A stretch of DNA of 64,000 nt, from positions 1 through 64,000 of the forward strand of contig JAEOTR010000044.1 of the NCBI GenBank assembly GCA_016839705.1, read 5' to 3'. Under the pieces are notes generated by a model. It did no database searches. It was not told the DNA's origin and worked only from the letters and a program-made list of their open reading frames with translations. Shown here piece after piece: positions 8,637-16,570 of this stretch. The translations under genes were made by a program, and so were the position numbers. Position 1 is the first letter of the stretch, and every line of letters begins with the position of its first letter. Source of the stretch: Promethearchaeota archaeon (GTDB lineage Archaea > Asgardarchaeota > Lokiarchaeia > Sigyniarchaeales > SOKP01).

Positions 8637-9624
8637 ATGTGTATATTGGTGAAATATTTGGGTACTGGAAGAGGATATGGAAAGACCATACTTTTTGGCG
8701 AAATTTATTTCCTAATTCAGGAATAAACGTTAACATTTTGTTGTTTATGGTCTTCCAGCAATCGCATCAGCACTAGCATCTTTCACAACCGCAACTGTTA
8801 AAGTATCGGAAGGACATGGATGGACCGTTGATGATCAACGACCAGCAACTATTGGTTACAAAAAAAAGAAATACGACGAGGCAATGCAATCAGTTCAAAA
8901 TGTAATTAATTACCTAAATATAGATTTAAAAAAGCAGAAACTTGAAATAACTTTTTCAGGCAACTTATTTGCTGCAAGCGGGGTTGGGGCATCTGCTGCT
9001 CAATGCACTTCTTTAGCTCGTGCACTTAATGACGAATTTCATCTTAAATTAGATGATGAAAAAATAAATGAAGCGGCTTATGAGGGAGAAAAAGCATACC
9101 ATGGAACACCCTCAGGTATCGATAATACTGCCTCCACGTATGGAGGTTTAATTTGGTTTATAAAAAATTTGGATGGGGGGAAAAATACCATGGATCTTTT
9201 GCAATCACCAAAAAAAATGCCATTAGTTATAGCAAATTCAGGAATAACTGCTTCAACTACAGAGGTAGTTGCTGACGTCCGCCGTTTAAAAGAGGAAAAT
9301 CCAGAAAAATTTAAAGGGATTTTTATTAAATATAAAAGTTTAGCAGAGAAAGCAAAAGATGCTTTACTTAAGGGAGATATCACAACCATTGGTAAATTAA
9401 TGAATCAAAACCACACTTTACTTCAAAATATCACAGTTTCTGGGGAAATTAATGATAAATTGGTGGATATATCTATAAAGAACGGAGCAATCGGTGCTAA
9501 AATGACAGGAACAGGAAGAGGAGGATTAACTATAGCTTTAACCGAAAATGAGGAAATTCAAGAAAAAATTGCTAATGCTATAGAAAATGAAGGATATGAT
9601 GTATGGAAAAGTATGATAGGATGA
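8637..9624 (+). CDS. Mevalonate kinase, interrupted by a 31-nt intron: join(8637..8702, 8734..9624)
   Basis: Phosphorylates mevalonate to mevalonate 5-phosphate, the substrate of the aconitase-X branch. The spliced product is 318 residues, a normal length for archaeal mevalonate kinases. Exon 1 (ATG 8637) encodes 22 residues ending GYGKTILFGE; exon 2 begins HFVVYGLPAIASAL. Joined they give the canonical N-terminal motif of the family. Exon 2 also has the phosphate loop ASGVGASAAQC (near residue 105), GTPSGIDNTASTYGG with the catalytic Asp (near 152), and the C-terminal MTGTGRGGLTIAL motif. Without splicing, exon 1 runs into a TAA at 8724-8726 after 29 codons, and exon 2 has no upstream ATG before 8884, which would omit the N-terminal nucleotide/substrate motif. 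It is followed 13 bases later by isopentenyl phosphate kinase. Confidence 0.9.
8703..8733 (+). other. Putative bulge-helix-bulge (archaeal) intron inside the mevalonate kinase mRNA
   Basis: Seen directly: 8697-8700 (GGCG) pairs with 8728-8731 (CGUU) as a 4-bp central helix. 8701-8703 (AAA) and 8732-8734 (AAC) are the two 3-nt bulges. 8704-8709 plus 8711-8712 pair with 8720-8727 (UUUAUU/CC with GG/AAUAAA, one bulged U) to close a 7-nt loop. Cutting after the second base of each bulge, as the archaeal splicing endonuclease does, removes 8703-8733, precisely the segment whose removal restores the reading frame. The outer exon-exon helix is weak next to the motif (one U-A pair), with a 6-bp complement further out (8685-8690 with 8746-8751), so this is a relaxed BHB. 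The length, 31, is not a multiple of three. Confidence 0.85.
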
Positions 9625-9637
9625 GTGCGACATAATT

Positions 9638-10450
9638 TTGAGAAATAAAAATGATATTATTCTGTTAAAATTAGGTGGAAGTTTATTAACAGATAAAAAT
9701 AAACCCTTTTCTCTTAGAGAAGATGTTATTAAAATTTCAATTCAACAATTAATTAGTGCTAATGAAAAGGTAATTTTAATTCATGGAGGTGGCTCCTTTG
9801 GTCATCCTTTGGCAAAAAAATACAGTATTTTAGAAGGTTTAGATGCATCTATTCAAAACCAAATTCTTGGCTTAACCAAAACCCATCAAGCAATGACTAA
9901 ATTAAATTCTCATTTAGTAAAACTGTTTTTAGAGCAAAATTATCCAACTTTATCAATTCAACCTTCCAGTATCTTCATGAAGGATTCAGAAAAGATCATA
10001 ACCACATCTATTGATATAATTGAAACTAGCTTAGATCTCAATATTATGCCAATTTTATATGGTGATATTATTCTAGATAAGCAAGGTTCTTTCTCAATTC
10101 TCTCAGGAGATCAGCTAATTTTAGAGTTATGTAAGTATTTAACACGTTATCATATTTCAAAAGTTATTTTTACAATGGAAACTGACGGAATATATGTGAA
10201 TGATGATCAAAGTAGTGAAAATTGTATATTAGCTACTGAATGTTATTCTAATGATCTGGAACGTCTAAAATTAGCAAACTTAGGACAAAAAATAGATGTT
10301 ACCGGAGGTATTCAAGGTAAATTTAATGTTATTAAACAAATATGTGATTATAATATACCCGTACAATTAATAAATGGATTAAAGGATGATTATATTTACA
10401 AATCATTAAAAAATCAAAAAATAGAGTGTACAAATATTTTAATTAGGTGA
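9638..10450 (+). CDS. Isopentenyl phosphate kinase
   Basis: A 270-residue amino-acid-kinase-fold enzyme that phosphorylates isopentenyl phosphate to isopentenyl diphosphate, the last step of the archaeal route. Seen: the N-terminal LLKLGGSLLTDK, and IHGGGSFGHPLAKKY whose His is the isopentenyl-phosphate-kinase hallmark, then GDIILD, ILSGDQL and TMETDGIY followed by DVTGGIQGK in the nucleotide-binding half. TTG at 9638 is the start, 13 bases after the kinase stop; no better ATG exists before the conserved Lys. The gene closes the gap between the UbiD-like decarboxylase and the isomerase in this operon. Confidence 0.94.
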   Translation: MRNKNDIILLKLGGSLLTDKNKPFSLREDVIKISIQQLISANEKVILIHGGGSFGHPLAKKYSILEGLDASIQNQILGLTKTHQAMTKLNSHLVKLFLEQNYPTLSIQPSSIFMKDSEKIITTSIDIIETSLDLNIMPILYGDIILDKQGSFSILSGDQLILELCKYLTRYHISKVIFTMETDGIYVNDDQSSENCILATECYSNDLERLKLANLGQKIDVTGGIQGKFNVIKQICDYNIPVQLINGLKDDYIYKSLKNQKIECTNILIR

Positions 10451-10462
10451 TAATTTGGATTT

Positions 10463-11587
10463 ATGACAACTAGTAATCGTAAGGATAAGAAAATACCTGC
10501 TAAAAATCAATCTAAAAAAATAATGGAAAGAAAGATCGAACATCTCAAAATTCCTTTAGAGCATGACGTACAACATTCTCAAAATTATTTTAAAGATATT
10601 AAGCTAATCCATCATCCAATCCCAGATTTTGATTTCGAGGATATTGATCTCTCCATTCAATTTTTTAATAAAAAGGTGTCCGCGCCAATATGTATTTCCG
10701 CAATTACAGGAGGTCATCCAGTTTCACAAGAACTTAATGAGATTTTAGCTAAAGCTGCTGAAGAAGAAGAAATAATTATGAGTGTAGGGAGTCAGCGTGC
10801 TGGTATTGAAGATCGTACTTTGTTAGATTCCTTTAAGATCACACGTGAAGTGGCACCTCACACTCCAATTATAGGAAATATTGGAATAGGTCAGGTAAGT
10901 GATCCTAATTTTGAAATTAAGGATTTTAATGAATGTATCGAAATGATAAAGGCTGACGTCATGGCAATTCATTTAAACATTTTACATGAATTGGTTCAAG
11001 ATAAAGGAGATATATCCTATAAGCTTTTCAGGGATAATTTCAAGAAAATTCGTGAAAAACATAAAATCCCAATAATAGCAAAAGAAGTTGGAACTGGTTT
11101 TAACCCAGATTTAGCTTTACTACTTGATAAGCTTGGTTTTGATGGATTTGATATTGGGGGAACAGGGGGAACTAGCTTTGCTGCTATAGAATCTAAGCGT
11201 AATAACTTCGACAATCAAAAATACTCCCGAGATCCTGCTGATGTGTTTAAAGAATGGGGGATCCCTACTCCTGTCAGTATTGTATATGTCAGAAATGTAT
11301 CTCAGAAATTAATAATTGCCACTGGTGGTTTAAGAACAGGAATTGATATAGCAAAATCGATTGTTTTAGGCGCTGATGTCGGAGGGTTTGCTTATAAATT
11401 TCTCCAATCTGCATGGCAAGATAGAAAGCAAAAATCAATTTTTAATACAGTTAAAGAAATAAGAACATTAAAAAATGAATTACAGACCTGTCTATGGTTA
11501 ATGAATCAGGAAAGCATTACTAACTTAAAAGGTAAAAGAGATAAGTGTGTTGTTCTAGGGGACCTATATAGATGGCTAAACCAATAA
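10463..11587 (+). CDS. Isopentenyl-diphosphate delta-isomerase, type 2 (FMN-dependent)
   Basis: Interconverts IPP and DMAPP, providing the starter for prenyl chain building. The 374-residue protein has the TIM-barrel features of the type 2 enzyme: ERKIEHLKIPLEHDVQ, ICISAITGGHP (flavin binding), MSVGSQRAGIED, IGNIGIGQV, HLNILHELVQ with the active-site region, IIAKEVGTGFNPD and the phosphate-binding IGGTGGTSFAAIE. The N-terminus carries about 25 extra basic residues. A GGTGAT Shine-Dalgarno lies 11 bases before the ATG. It is the last co-directional gene of the operon, 12 bases after isopentenyl phosphate kinase. Confidence 0.95.
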   Translation: MTTSNRKDKKIPAKNQSKKIMERKIEHLKIPLEHDVQHSQNYFKDIKLIHHPIPDFDFEDIDLSIQFFNKKVSAPICISAITGGHPVSQELNEILAKAAEEEEIIMSVGSQRAGIEDRTLLDSFKITREVAPHTPIIGNIGIGQVSDPNFEIKDFNECIEMIKADVMAIHLNILHELVQDKGDISYKLFRDNFKKIREKHKIPIIAKEVGTGFNPDLALLLDKLGFDGFDIGGTGGTSFAAIESKRNNFDNQKYSRDPADVFKEWGIPTPVSIVYVRNVSQKLIIATGGLRTGIDIAKSIVLGADVGGFAYKFLQSAWQDRKQKSIFNTVKEIRTLKNELQTCLWLMNQESITNLKGKRDKCVVLGDLYRWLNQ

Positions 11588-11597
11588 ATCCGTGTTT

Positions 11598-11821
11598 TTA
11601 ATAGTTCTTATCATAAACTTTATTTACTAACTGGCAACCTCGATTATAATTATCTGAGAAAATACATCTTTTCTTAATATCGTTCTTTTTATTCGAATAT
11701 TTCATGCATCCCCAACACTGCCCTTTAGCTAAACTAATTTTTTTTTACAGTTATTTTCTCTTACCTCTTCACAAATCTTCAGGGCAAAATCTTCAGGAAT
11801 TGGGTTTTTATTTTCTTTCAA
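11598..11821 (-). CDS. Small Cys-rich ORF with a probable +1 frame break at an A9 run
   Basis: On the complement, a TTG at 11821 with GAGG five bases upstream opens LKENKNPIPEDFALKICEEV, running to an A9 tract (T run at 11738-11746). It stops soon after in that frame, but in the frame reached by adding one base the coding continues through a CWGCMKYS segment and RGCQLVNKVYD to TAA at 11600. The repaired product is about 74 residues with five or six cysteines including a C-X2-C pair, so a small metal-binding protein is plausible. I do not recognise the family. A homopolymer sequencing error, decay, or programmed slippage would each explain the break. The stretch 11588-11924 otherwise holds no gene. 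Confidence 0.45.
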
Positions 11822-11924
11822 ATCTTCCTCACTTTGCTAGCTTTTTCAATAAAAAAGCAATAGATTATATAAATAAGTATCATAGTCCAATTCTTATTTA
11901 TTTAACAAGAAATTTATTATCTTA

Positions 11925-12314
11925 TTATTGTTCTGGATTATCCTCTAATGCGTCTTCAATTTTCTCTACAAACTGTGAAAAGGCTCCCGTTTGACCCTGA
12001 TAATTTTCTAATTCCTTAGAATGGAGCTTTAAGAATTTTTTTGATATTTTTACCAATTCTCGATTTACTTGTTTTTGATTGAATTGTTTTGATGAGTTAG
12101 CAACAAATAATAGATCACTTTTTTTTATTATTGTGAATCTCATATTGTTTAATTCAAAATTAGAGAGACCTCCATCGGCTAATTGTTCGGAGAAACTATT
12201 CAATGCACTCATCATTGCTCCAAATAATTGAGGTGCTACAGATTCTTTAAATGGTCTATGAAAAACAACTATTCCTGATTTATGCAGAATCCAAACATCT
12301 TGGAGTACTTTCAA
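11925..12314 (-). CDS. Longin-like domain protein
   Basis: A 129-residue single-domain protein opening VWILHKSGIVVFHRPF, followed by a helix (LFGAMMSALNSFSEQL), a short beta stretch (FELNNMRFTIIKKSDLLFVANSS) and a C-terminal helix. This beta-hairpin/helix/beta/helix order matches longin/roadblock-type folds. The HKSGI core recurs in the cytoplasmic tails of the proteins at 48236-49339 and 49551-50696 of this window, so it is one of a local family. Such domains are abundant in Asgard archaea and commonly bind small GTPases. The start is TTG at 12314. It is followed by UbiX on the same strand. Function is inferred from fold only. Confidence 0.65.
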   Translation of the reverse strand: MKVLQDVWILHKSGIVVFHRPFKESVAPQLFGAMMSALNSFSEQLADGGLSNFELNNMRFTIIKKSDLLFVANSSKQFNQKQVNRELVKISKKFLKLHSKELENYQGQTGAFSQFVEKIEDALEDNPEQ

Positions 12315-12364
12315 TGTAAATCCCTTTATTATATGTTCTATTATTAAAAATTAGTATTCCTTAA

Positions 12365-12910
12365 TTATTCTCCCCATCTCTTTATATTAATTGCAATTCC
12401 CGCTTGATCGAGTATTCTTCCAATTGTATGGTTAACGATATCATCTACGTTCGTGGGTTTATGGTAAAATGAGGGTACTGGCGGAAATATTACAACACCA
12501 AGTCTGGTTAGCTTTAACATATTTTCAAGATGAATCGCATTGAGCGGAGTTTCTCTAACAACAAGAATAAGTTTTCTTCTTTCTTTAATCATAACATCTG
12601 CAACTCTGCTAATTAAATTATCAGAATAACCATTAGCTATTGCTGCTAAAGTTTTCATTGAACAAGGAATCACAACCATTTTATCAACCATATGCGATCC
12701 ACTTGCTGGGGCAGCAGTTAAATCATTAACTTCATAATTCTTAGTTGCTAATTTACGAACACCTTCGATTGCATAATCCGTTTCAGTATTTATTATAATT
12801 TCAGCTTTTTCAGAGATTATTAATTCTGTATCAATTTCTTGCTTTTTTAATTCTTCAAGAAGCTTAATTCCTAAGATAGCACCACTTGCACCTGTTATAG
12901 CAACTAGCAT
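12365..12910 (-). CDS. ubiX: UbiX-family flavin prenyltransferase
   Basis: A 181-residue flavoprotein that attaches a dimethylallyl group to FMN, giving the prenylated FMN needed by UbiD-fold decarboxylases. Seen: the FMN-binding VAITGASGAILGIKLLEEL at the N-terminus, the ASGSH loop near residue 70, the VVIPCSMKTLAAIANG stretch, VRETPLNAIHLENML and the C-terminal PPVPSFYHKP. These are the usual UbiX signatures. Its placement in the isoprenoid locus makes the UbiD-like protein at 4578-5888 the obvious client. It is the upstream gene of a short complement run, with the longin-like gene 50 bases downstream. Confidence 0.93.
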   Translation of the reverse strand: MLVAITGASGAILGIKLLEELKKQEIDTELIISEKAEIIINTETDYAIEGVRKLATKNYEVNDLTAAPASGSHMVDKMVVIPCSMKTLAAIANGYSDNLISRVADVMIKERRKLILVVRETPLNAIHLENMLKLTRLGVVIFPPVPSFYHKPTNVDDIVNHTIGRILDQAGIAINIKRWGE

Positions 12911-13051
12911 TTGTATTACACACTCAATATAAAATCGATATTTTCGTATGATTAATGAAGGATGGGTATTTTAATATGAGAAATGATTATGATTTAAAAT
13001 ATTTATTTTTATTAGAGTTTCAGTTTCTACTATATAATCTTTATAACTCAC

Positions 13052-14128
13052 TTAGAAAGCTCGGTTTAAAACGAAATCTAGCAAATTAACATAAAATTCT
13101 GTTTCAGATTCATTAATGTTGGGTTTTAACTCATCAAGTGTTGTTTTTGCTTCCTGATAATATTTAGTAGCGATTTTTTTACAAGAGTTAATAGAGTCAG
13201 CTTTAAGAAATAACTCTTTTACTTCGTTAACATCGTCCTCACTCATTTCTGACTTTTCATTTAGTTCTAAAATTCGATTTTTGTTCTTTTCACTTGACAT
13301 ATTTAAAGCTTCAATTAATAAACAAGTATGTTTACCTTCTCTTATATCACCATCAGTTGGTTTACCTGTAATTTTTTCGTCTCCAAAGGTACCTAAAATA
13401 TCGTCGATTATCTGGAAAATTATACCAAGATTTATCCCATAAATTGAAAGTAGTTTATCAAATCTATCACCAACATTAGAATAGTTTGCTCCGATTAAAA
13501 TCGATTTTTCAATTAAAGCACCTGTTTTTAGAGAAATCATTTCAATATAATCATCCATCGAAATTTTTTTCTGGTTTACCATGTCCGTTTCGATTAAAAC
13601 TCCATTAATAACATCGGTAAATGCTAGTTCATATAGTTTTATAGCGTTTAGATTTAATTCATTCTCAAAATCGTTGAAAAAATAAGGTTCCAATCCTGAA
13701 ATGAAGGCAGAATCTCCTCCTATTATCCCTACTGAATTACCAAAATCAGAAGCAACCATTTTCTTTAACTTATACTTTTCATGATATTGTCGAAATCGAA
13801 AATGAAAAGCGGGTTTTCCTCTTCTGAAGTCATCTTTATCAATGATGTCATCATGAATTAATGAGGCATTATGGAGGAATTCTGTTCCTATACTTGGAAC
13901 TATAATTCTATCATCTCTCTTATCAGTAAAAGCATTATAGGTGGCAATACACAGTATTGGTCGAATTCTTTTTCCACCTGCAAGAAAATAATCTTTCAAT
14001 TCTAAGTAATAATCTCTCAGAAACGGATTTTTTATTTTTTTTAATTTTACATCATAAATAGTTGCGATAGCGTTGTTTATTTTTTGTTTATAATCAGCGA
14101 CATATTCCCTAAATTTCAATGAGATCAC
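13052..14128 (-). CDS. Polyprenyl (geranylgeranyl-type) diphosphate synthase
   Basis: A 358-residue trans-isoprenyl diphosphate synthase that condenses IPP units onto DMAPP to make the chains of archaeal lipids. It shows GGKRIRPIL, the first Asp-rich motif in HDDIIDKDDFRRGKP, and the second region IIDDILGTFGDEKITGKPTDGDIREGK. The second motif reads DDILG rather than DDxxD, as in many archaeal homologues. The start appears to be GTG at 14128. Product length cannot be read from the sequence: geranylgeranyl is the default for archaea. Lying beside UbiX, it takes the locus from acetoacetyl-CoA to membrane-lipid precursor. Confidence 0.9.
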   Translation of the reverse strand: MISLKFREYVADYKQKINNAIATIYDVKLKKIKNPFLRDYYLELKDYFLAGGKRIRPILCIATYNAFTDKRDDRIIVPSIGTEFLHNASLIHDDIIDKDDFRRGKPAFHFRFRQYHEKYKLKKMVASDFGNSVGIIGGDSAFISGLEPYFFNDFENELNLNAIKLYELAFTDVINGVLIETDMVNQKKISMDDYIEMISLKTGALIEKSILIGANYSNVGDRFDKLLSIYGINLGIIFQIIDDILGTFGDEKITGKPTDGDIREGKHTCLLIEALNMSSEKNKNRILELNEKSEMSEDDVNEVKELFLKADSINSCKKIATKYYQEAKTTLDELKPNINESETEFYVNLLDFVLNRAF

Positions 14129-14315
14129 TACTCTCTTAATTCTTTTTCCAACTTGTTTCTAAATTATAAAACATAAATTTTACTAGAATAAAAGTGATTT
14201 CAAATTATCAATATTCTTAATTACTAGGAAGTATCATACTTTATATTAATAAAAGCAGTTTCGATTAATTGATTTAAAAAGATTGATAAATTAAAGAATA
14301 GGAGACCAAAATTAA

Positions 14316-16004
14316 TTGAAAAATTTAAAAAAACTAAAATCGATTAAAAGGAATAAAGGACTGATAATAAGTGTTGTCATAATACTTATTGGGGTGATAC
14401 CATTACTTATTCTAACATTTGTCCCCGAATTGAAACACTCATATACAATTGAACCATTAGTACTAGAATCCGAGGATAATGTATATATTAGTGCTTTTAA
14501 ATATACACCGAAAGGGGAAAAAAGTCATGCGGGGGTTGTAGTGGGCCATAGTTTTTTTGGAAATAAACTCAACATGCAACCGTTAAGTATAGAGCTTGTC
14601 AAACGTGGTTTTACAGTTATAAACATTGATTTTCGAGGACATGGAGCTTCTACTGGAGTTTTCTATCGTAGTGATTTAGTTAAAGATTTTAAAGCTGTTG
14701 TTGATTACTTTGAACAAAATTTGCCATATATATCTGAAATTGGACTCGTTGGACATTCATTGGGGGCAGAAATAGCATTAAAATTTTCAAACCTCTATCC
14801 TGAAAAAATTAATGCAACTGTAGCAATTGGGGCAATAATTGATAATATCACCTCAATATCTAATCTTTTAATCGCATCTGGATTATATGATACGGGTTTA
14901 ACTGAAGATAAAATCCTTGAACTCTTAAGATTATATACTGAACAAGAAAATGTGGATGTTGGCCAATTATATTATGGAGATTTTAATGGAGGAAATAACA
15001 TAAAAGGATTTGTTAGTCCATTTTCAGGACATTTAACTGAAATGATGGATTCAGCTATTATTTTCCAGACGGTCCAATGGTTTGAACAGGCTTTTCATGG
15101 AGAATTGGGGAGTGGGGTCTTTATAACCGCAACAATTCTACAGGTTTTTTCATATGTCGCTTTATTTGGAATAATTTTGCTAAACGCGATTTTAGTATTA
15201 TATATTAGGGATTATCTATTCAAAGAAAAAATTTCATACCCTGAAAAAGAGTTATTACAAGAATTTAGAGAGGTATCTTATAAAAAACTTATATTATATT
15301 ATACGGTTCCTGTGGTATTAATTCAATTTATTTTCTTTTTATTTCTTTCAGATTTATCAATGGGTATAATACCTTTTTCTACGACAAGTATAACACTATC
15401 GCTTATAATTGGTGCTGCTATCGGAATTTACGTCATATACAATATTTTCCTCTTAAATTGGCAAGAGCAATTCTCTATTAAAGACTTCTTTCTAAAAATA
15501 AAATCAATGGTCTCTCACAATCCAGGTAGATCGACAATTTATGGATCTTTAGTAGGATTACTAGTAATATTATCAATAGCAGCAATCTGGCATTGGTCTG
15601 TTCAAAACACTTTACCCACACTCGAAGGACTTGGGAGAATGATATTAATAATTCTGTCTACTTTTCCCTTTTTCTTAATCAAAGAGTTTTATTATAGGAA
15701 TGTTCAAGGGCGGTTAAAAATTTTTAGTCGATATGATGAATATATTATAATGGTCGGAATTGGAATATTAATGGATAATTTACTCATCCTTTTCATAATA
15801 GCCATAGGAAGGATCAATCTAGCTTACATACCCGCATACGCACTCTATCTTTTAGGTTGGGTTATTTTTTCTATAATACAACACTGTTCAGTCACATATG
15901 TGTATATGAATTCAGGACGAAATATTCTAGGGTCAGCAATATTTACAAGTATAATTTACTCCTGGATGATTGTTGTTTTCTTCCCATCCTATGGATTTTT
16001 GTAA
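14316..16004 (+). CDS. Membrane protein with extracytoplasmic alpha/beta-hydrolase domain
   Basis: A 562-residue protein with an N-terminal membrane anchor (residues ~15-36). An alpha/beta-hydrolase domain follows, with VVVGHSFFGNK, IDFRGHGAST (oxyanion/His-Gly region) and the nucleophile elbow GLVGHSLGAEIALKF. After residue ~260 come eight or so hydrophobic helices. The domain order suggests a hydrolase held at the membrane outer face. Start TTG 14316 follows an AGGAG at 14301-14305; no ATG competes. Substrate is unknown: esterase or lipase activity is a family-level guess. It has no operon partner, being flanked by genes on the other strand. Confidence 0.75.
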   Translation: MKNLKKLKSIKRNKGLIISVVIILIGVIPLLILTFVPELKHSYTIEPLVLESEDNVYISAFKYTPKGEKSHAGVVVGHSFFGNKLNMQPLSIELVKRGFTVINIDFRGHGASTGVFYRSDLVKDFKAVVDYFEQNLPYISEIGLVGHSLGAEIALKFSNLYPEKINATVAIGAIIDNITSISNLLIASGLYDTGLTEDKILELLRLYTEQENVDVGQLYYGDFNGGNNIKGFVSPFSGHLTEMMDSAIIFQTVQWFEQAFHGELGSGVFITATILQVFSYVALFGIILLNAILVLYIRDYLFKEKISYPEKELLQEFREVSYKKLILYYTVPVVLIQFIFFLFLSDLSMGIIPFSTTSITLSLIIGAAIGIYVIYNIFLLNWQEQFSIKDFFLKIKSMVSHNPGRSTIYGSLVGLLVILSIAAIWHWSVQNTLPTLEGLGRMILIILSTFPFFLIKEFYYRNVQGRLKIFSRYDEYIIMVGIGILMDNLLILFIIAIGRINLAYIPAYALYLLGWVIFSIIQHCSVTYVYMNSGRNILGSAIFTSIIYSWMIVVFFPSYGFL

Positions 16005-16037
16005 AAAAGAATATAGTATTGTTTTTCCTACATTATG

Positions 16038-16418
16038 CTAATTTGTAGATTTTAGATATATTAATATATCATCAAAATCTGCTAAATCAAATGGTTTTTT
16101 TAAAAATCCATCTGCTTTTGTTTCAAGCGTTTTAACGGCAACTTCCGCTTCTGACACTCCCGAAAAGTAGTATACAAGAATGTCGTTATACCTTTTATTT
16201 GATTTGATGAAGTTACAAAACTCGTATCCACTTAATTGTGGCATATGAACATCGAGAAGAATTAGTCTCGGTTTATTCTCTTTTAATTCTTCAAATGCGT
16301 TTAATGTATTCCTAACAGATTTACATGTATAACCTTTAAATTGTAGAACCTTTTCTAATAACTCAGTTATGTATTTGCTATCATCAATAATTAAAATATC
16401 ATATTCAGATTGAACCAA
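16038..16418 (-). CDS. Stand-alone response regulator receiver domain (CheY-like)
   Basis: A 126-residue receiver domain and nothing else. Acidic pocket residues are in LIIDDSKY near residue 11, the phospho-accepting Asp lies in LILLDVHMPQLSG, and the conserved Lys is in FLKKPFDLADF. The usual Ser/Thr switch lies in YYFSGVSE. TTG at 16418 is the start, with GGTGAT six bases upstream, a strong archaeal Shine-Dalgarno. No histidine kinase or output gene is visible in the window, so its partner lies elsewhere. Confidence 0.88.
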   Translation of the reverse strand: MVQSEYDILIIDDSKYITELLEKVLQFKGYTCKSVRNTLNAFEELKENKPRLILLDVHMPQLSGYEFCNFIKSNKRYNDILVYYFSGVSEAEVAVKTLETKADGFLKKPFDLADFDDILIYLKSTN

Positions 16419-16570
16419 TTTGAGATCACCAGTATTTTATATGTTCTTAGATCATCTTGTCTTTATTTTATGTAAAATCTTATAGTTTCATAAGTATAGC
16501 CTTAGTATCATTATATAAATTTGAGTTTTTCGTTAAATTTACACAAGAAAATTTCAAATTACACAATAAT

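Noticed and set aside
8637..9624. Mevalonate kinase as a simple pseudogene or a sequencing frameshift
   Set aside because: A 31-nt insert is not a typical base-calling error, all later motifs are intact, flanking codons fit the family exactly, and the insert's ends coincide with BHB cut sites.
11704..11994. 96-codon ORF on the + strand after the isomerase
   Set aside because: Composition is low-complexity, it overlaps the longin-like gene and the Cys-rich ORF on the other strand, and it shows no motif.
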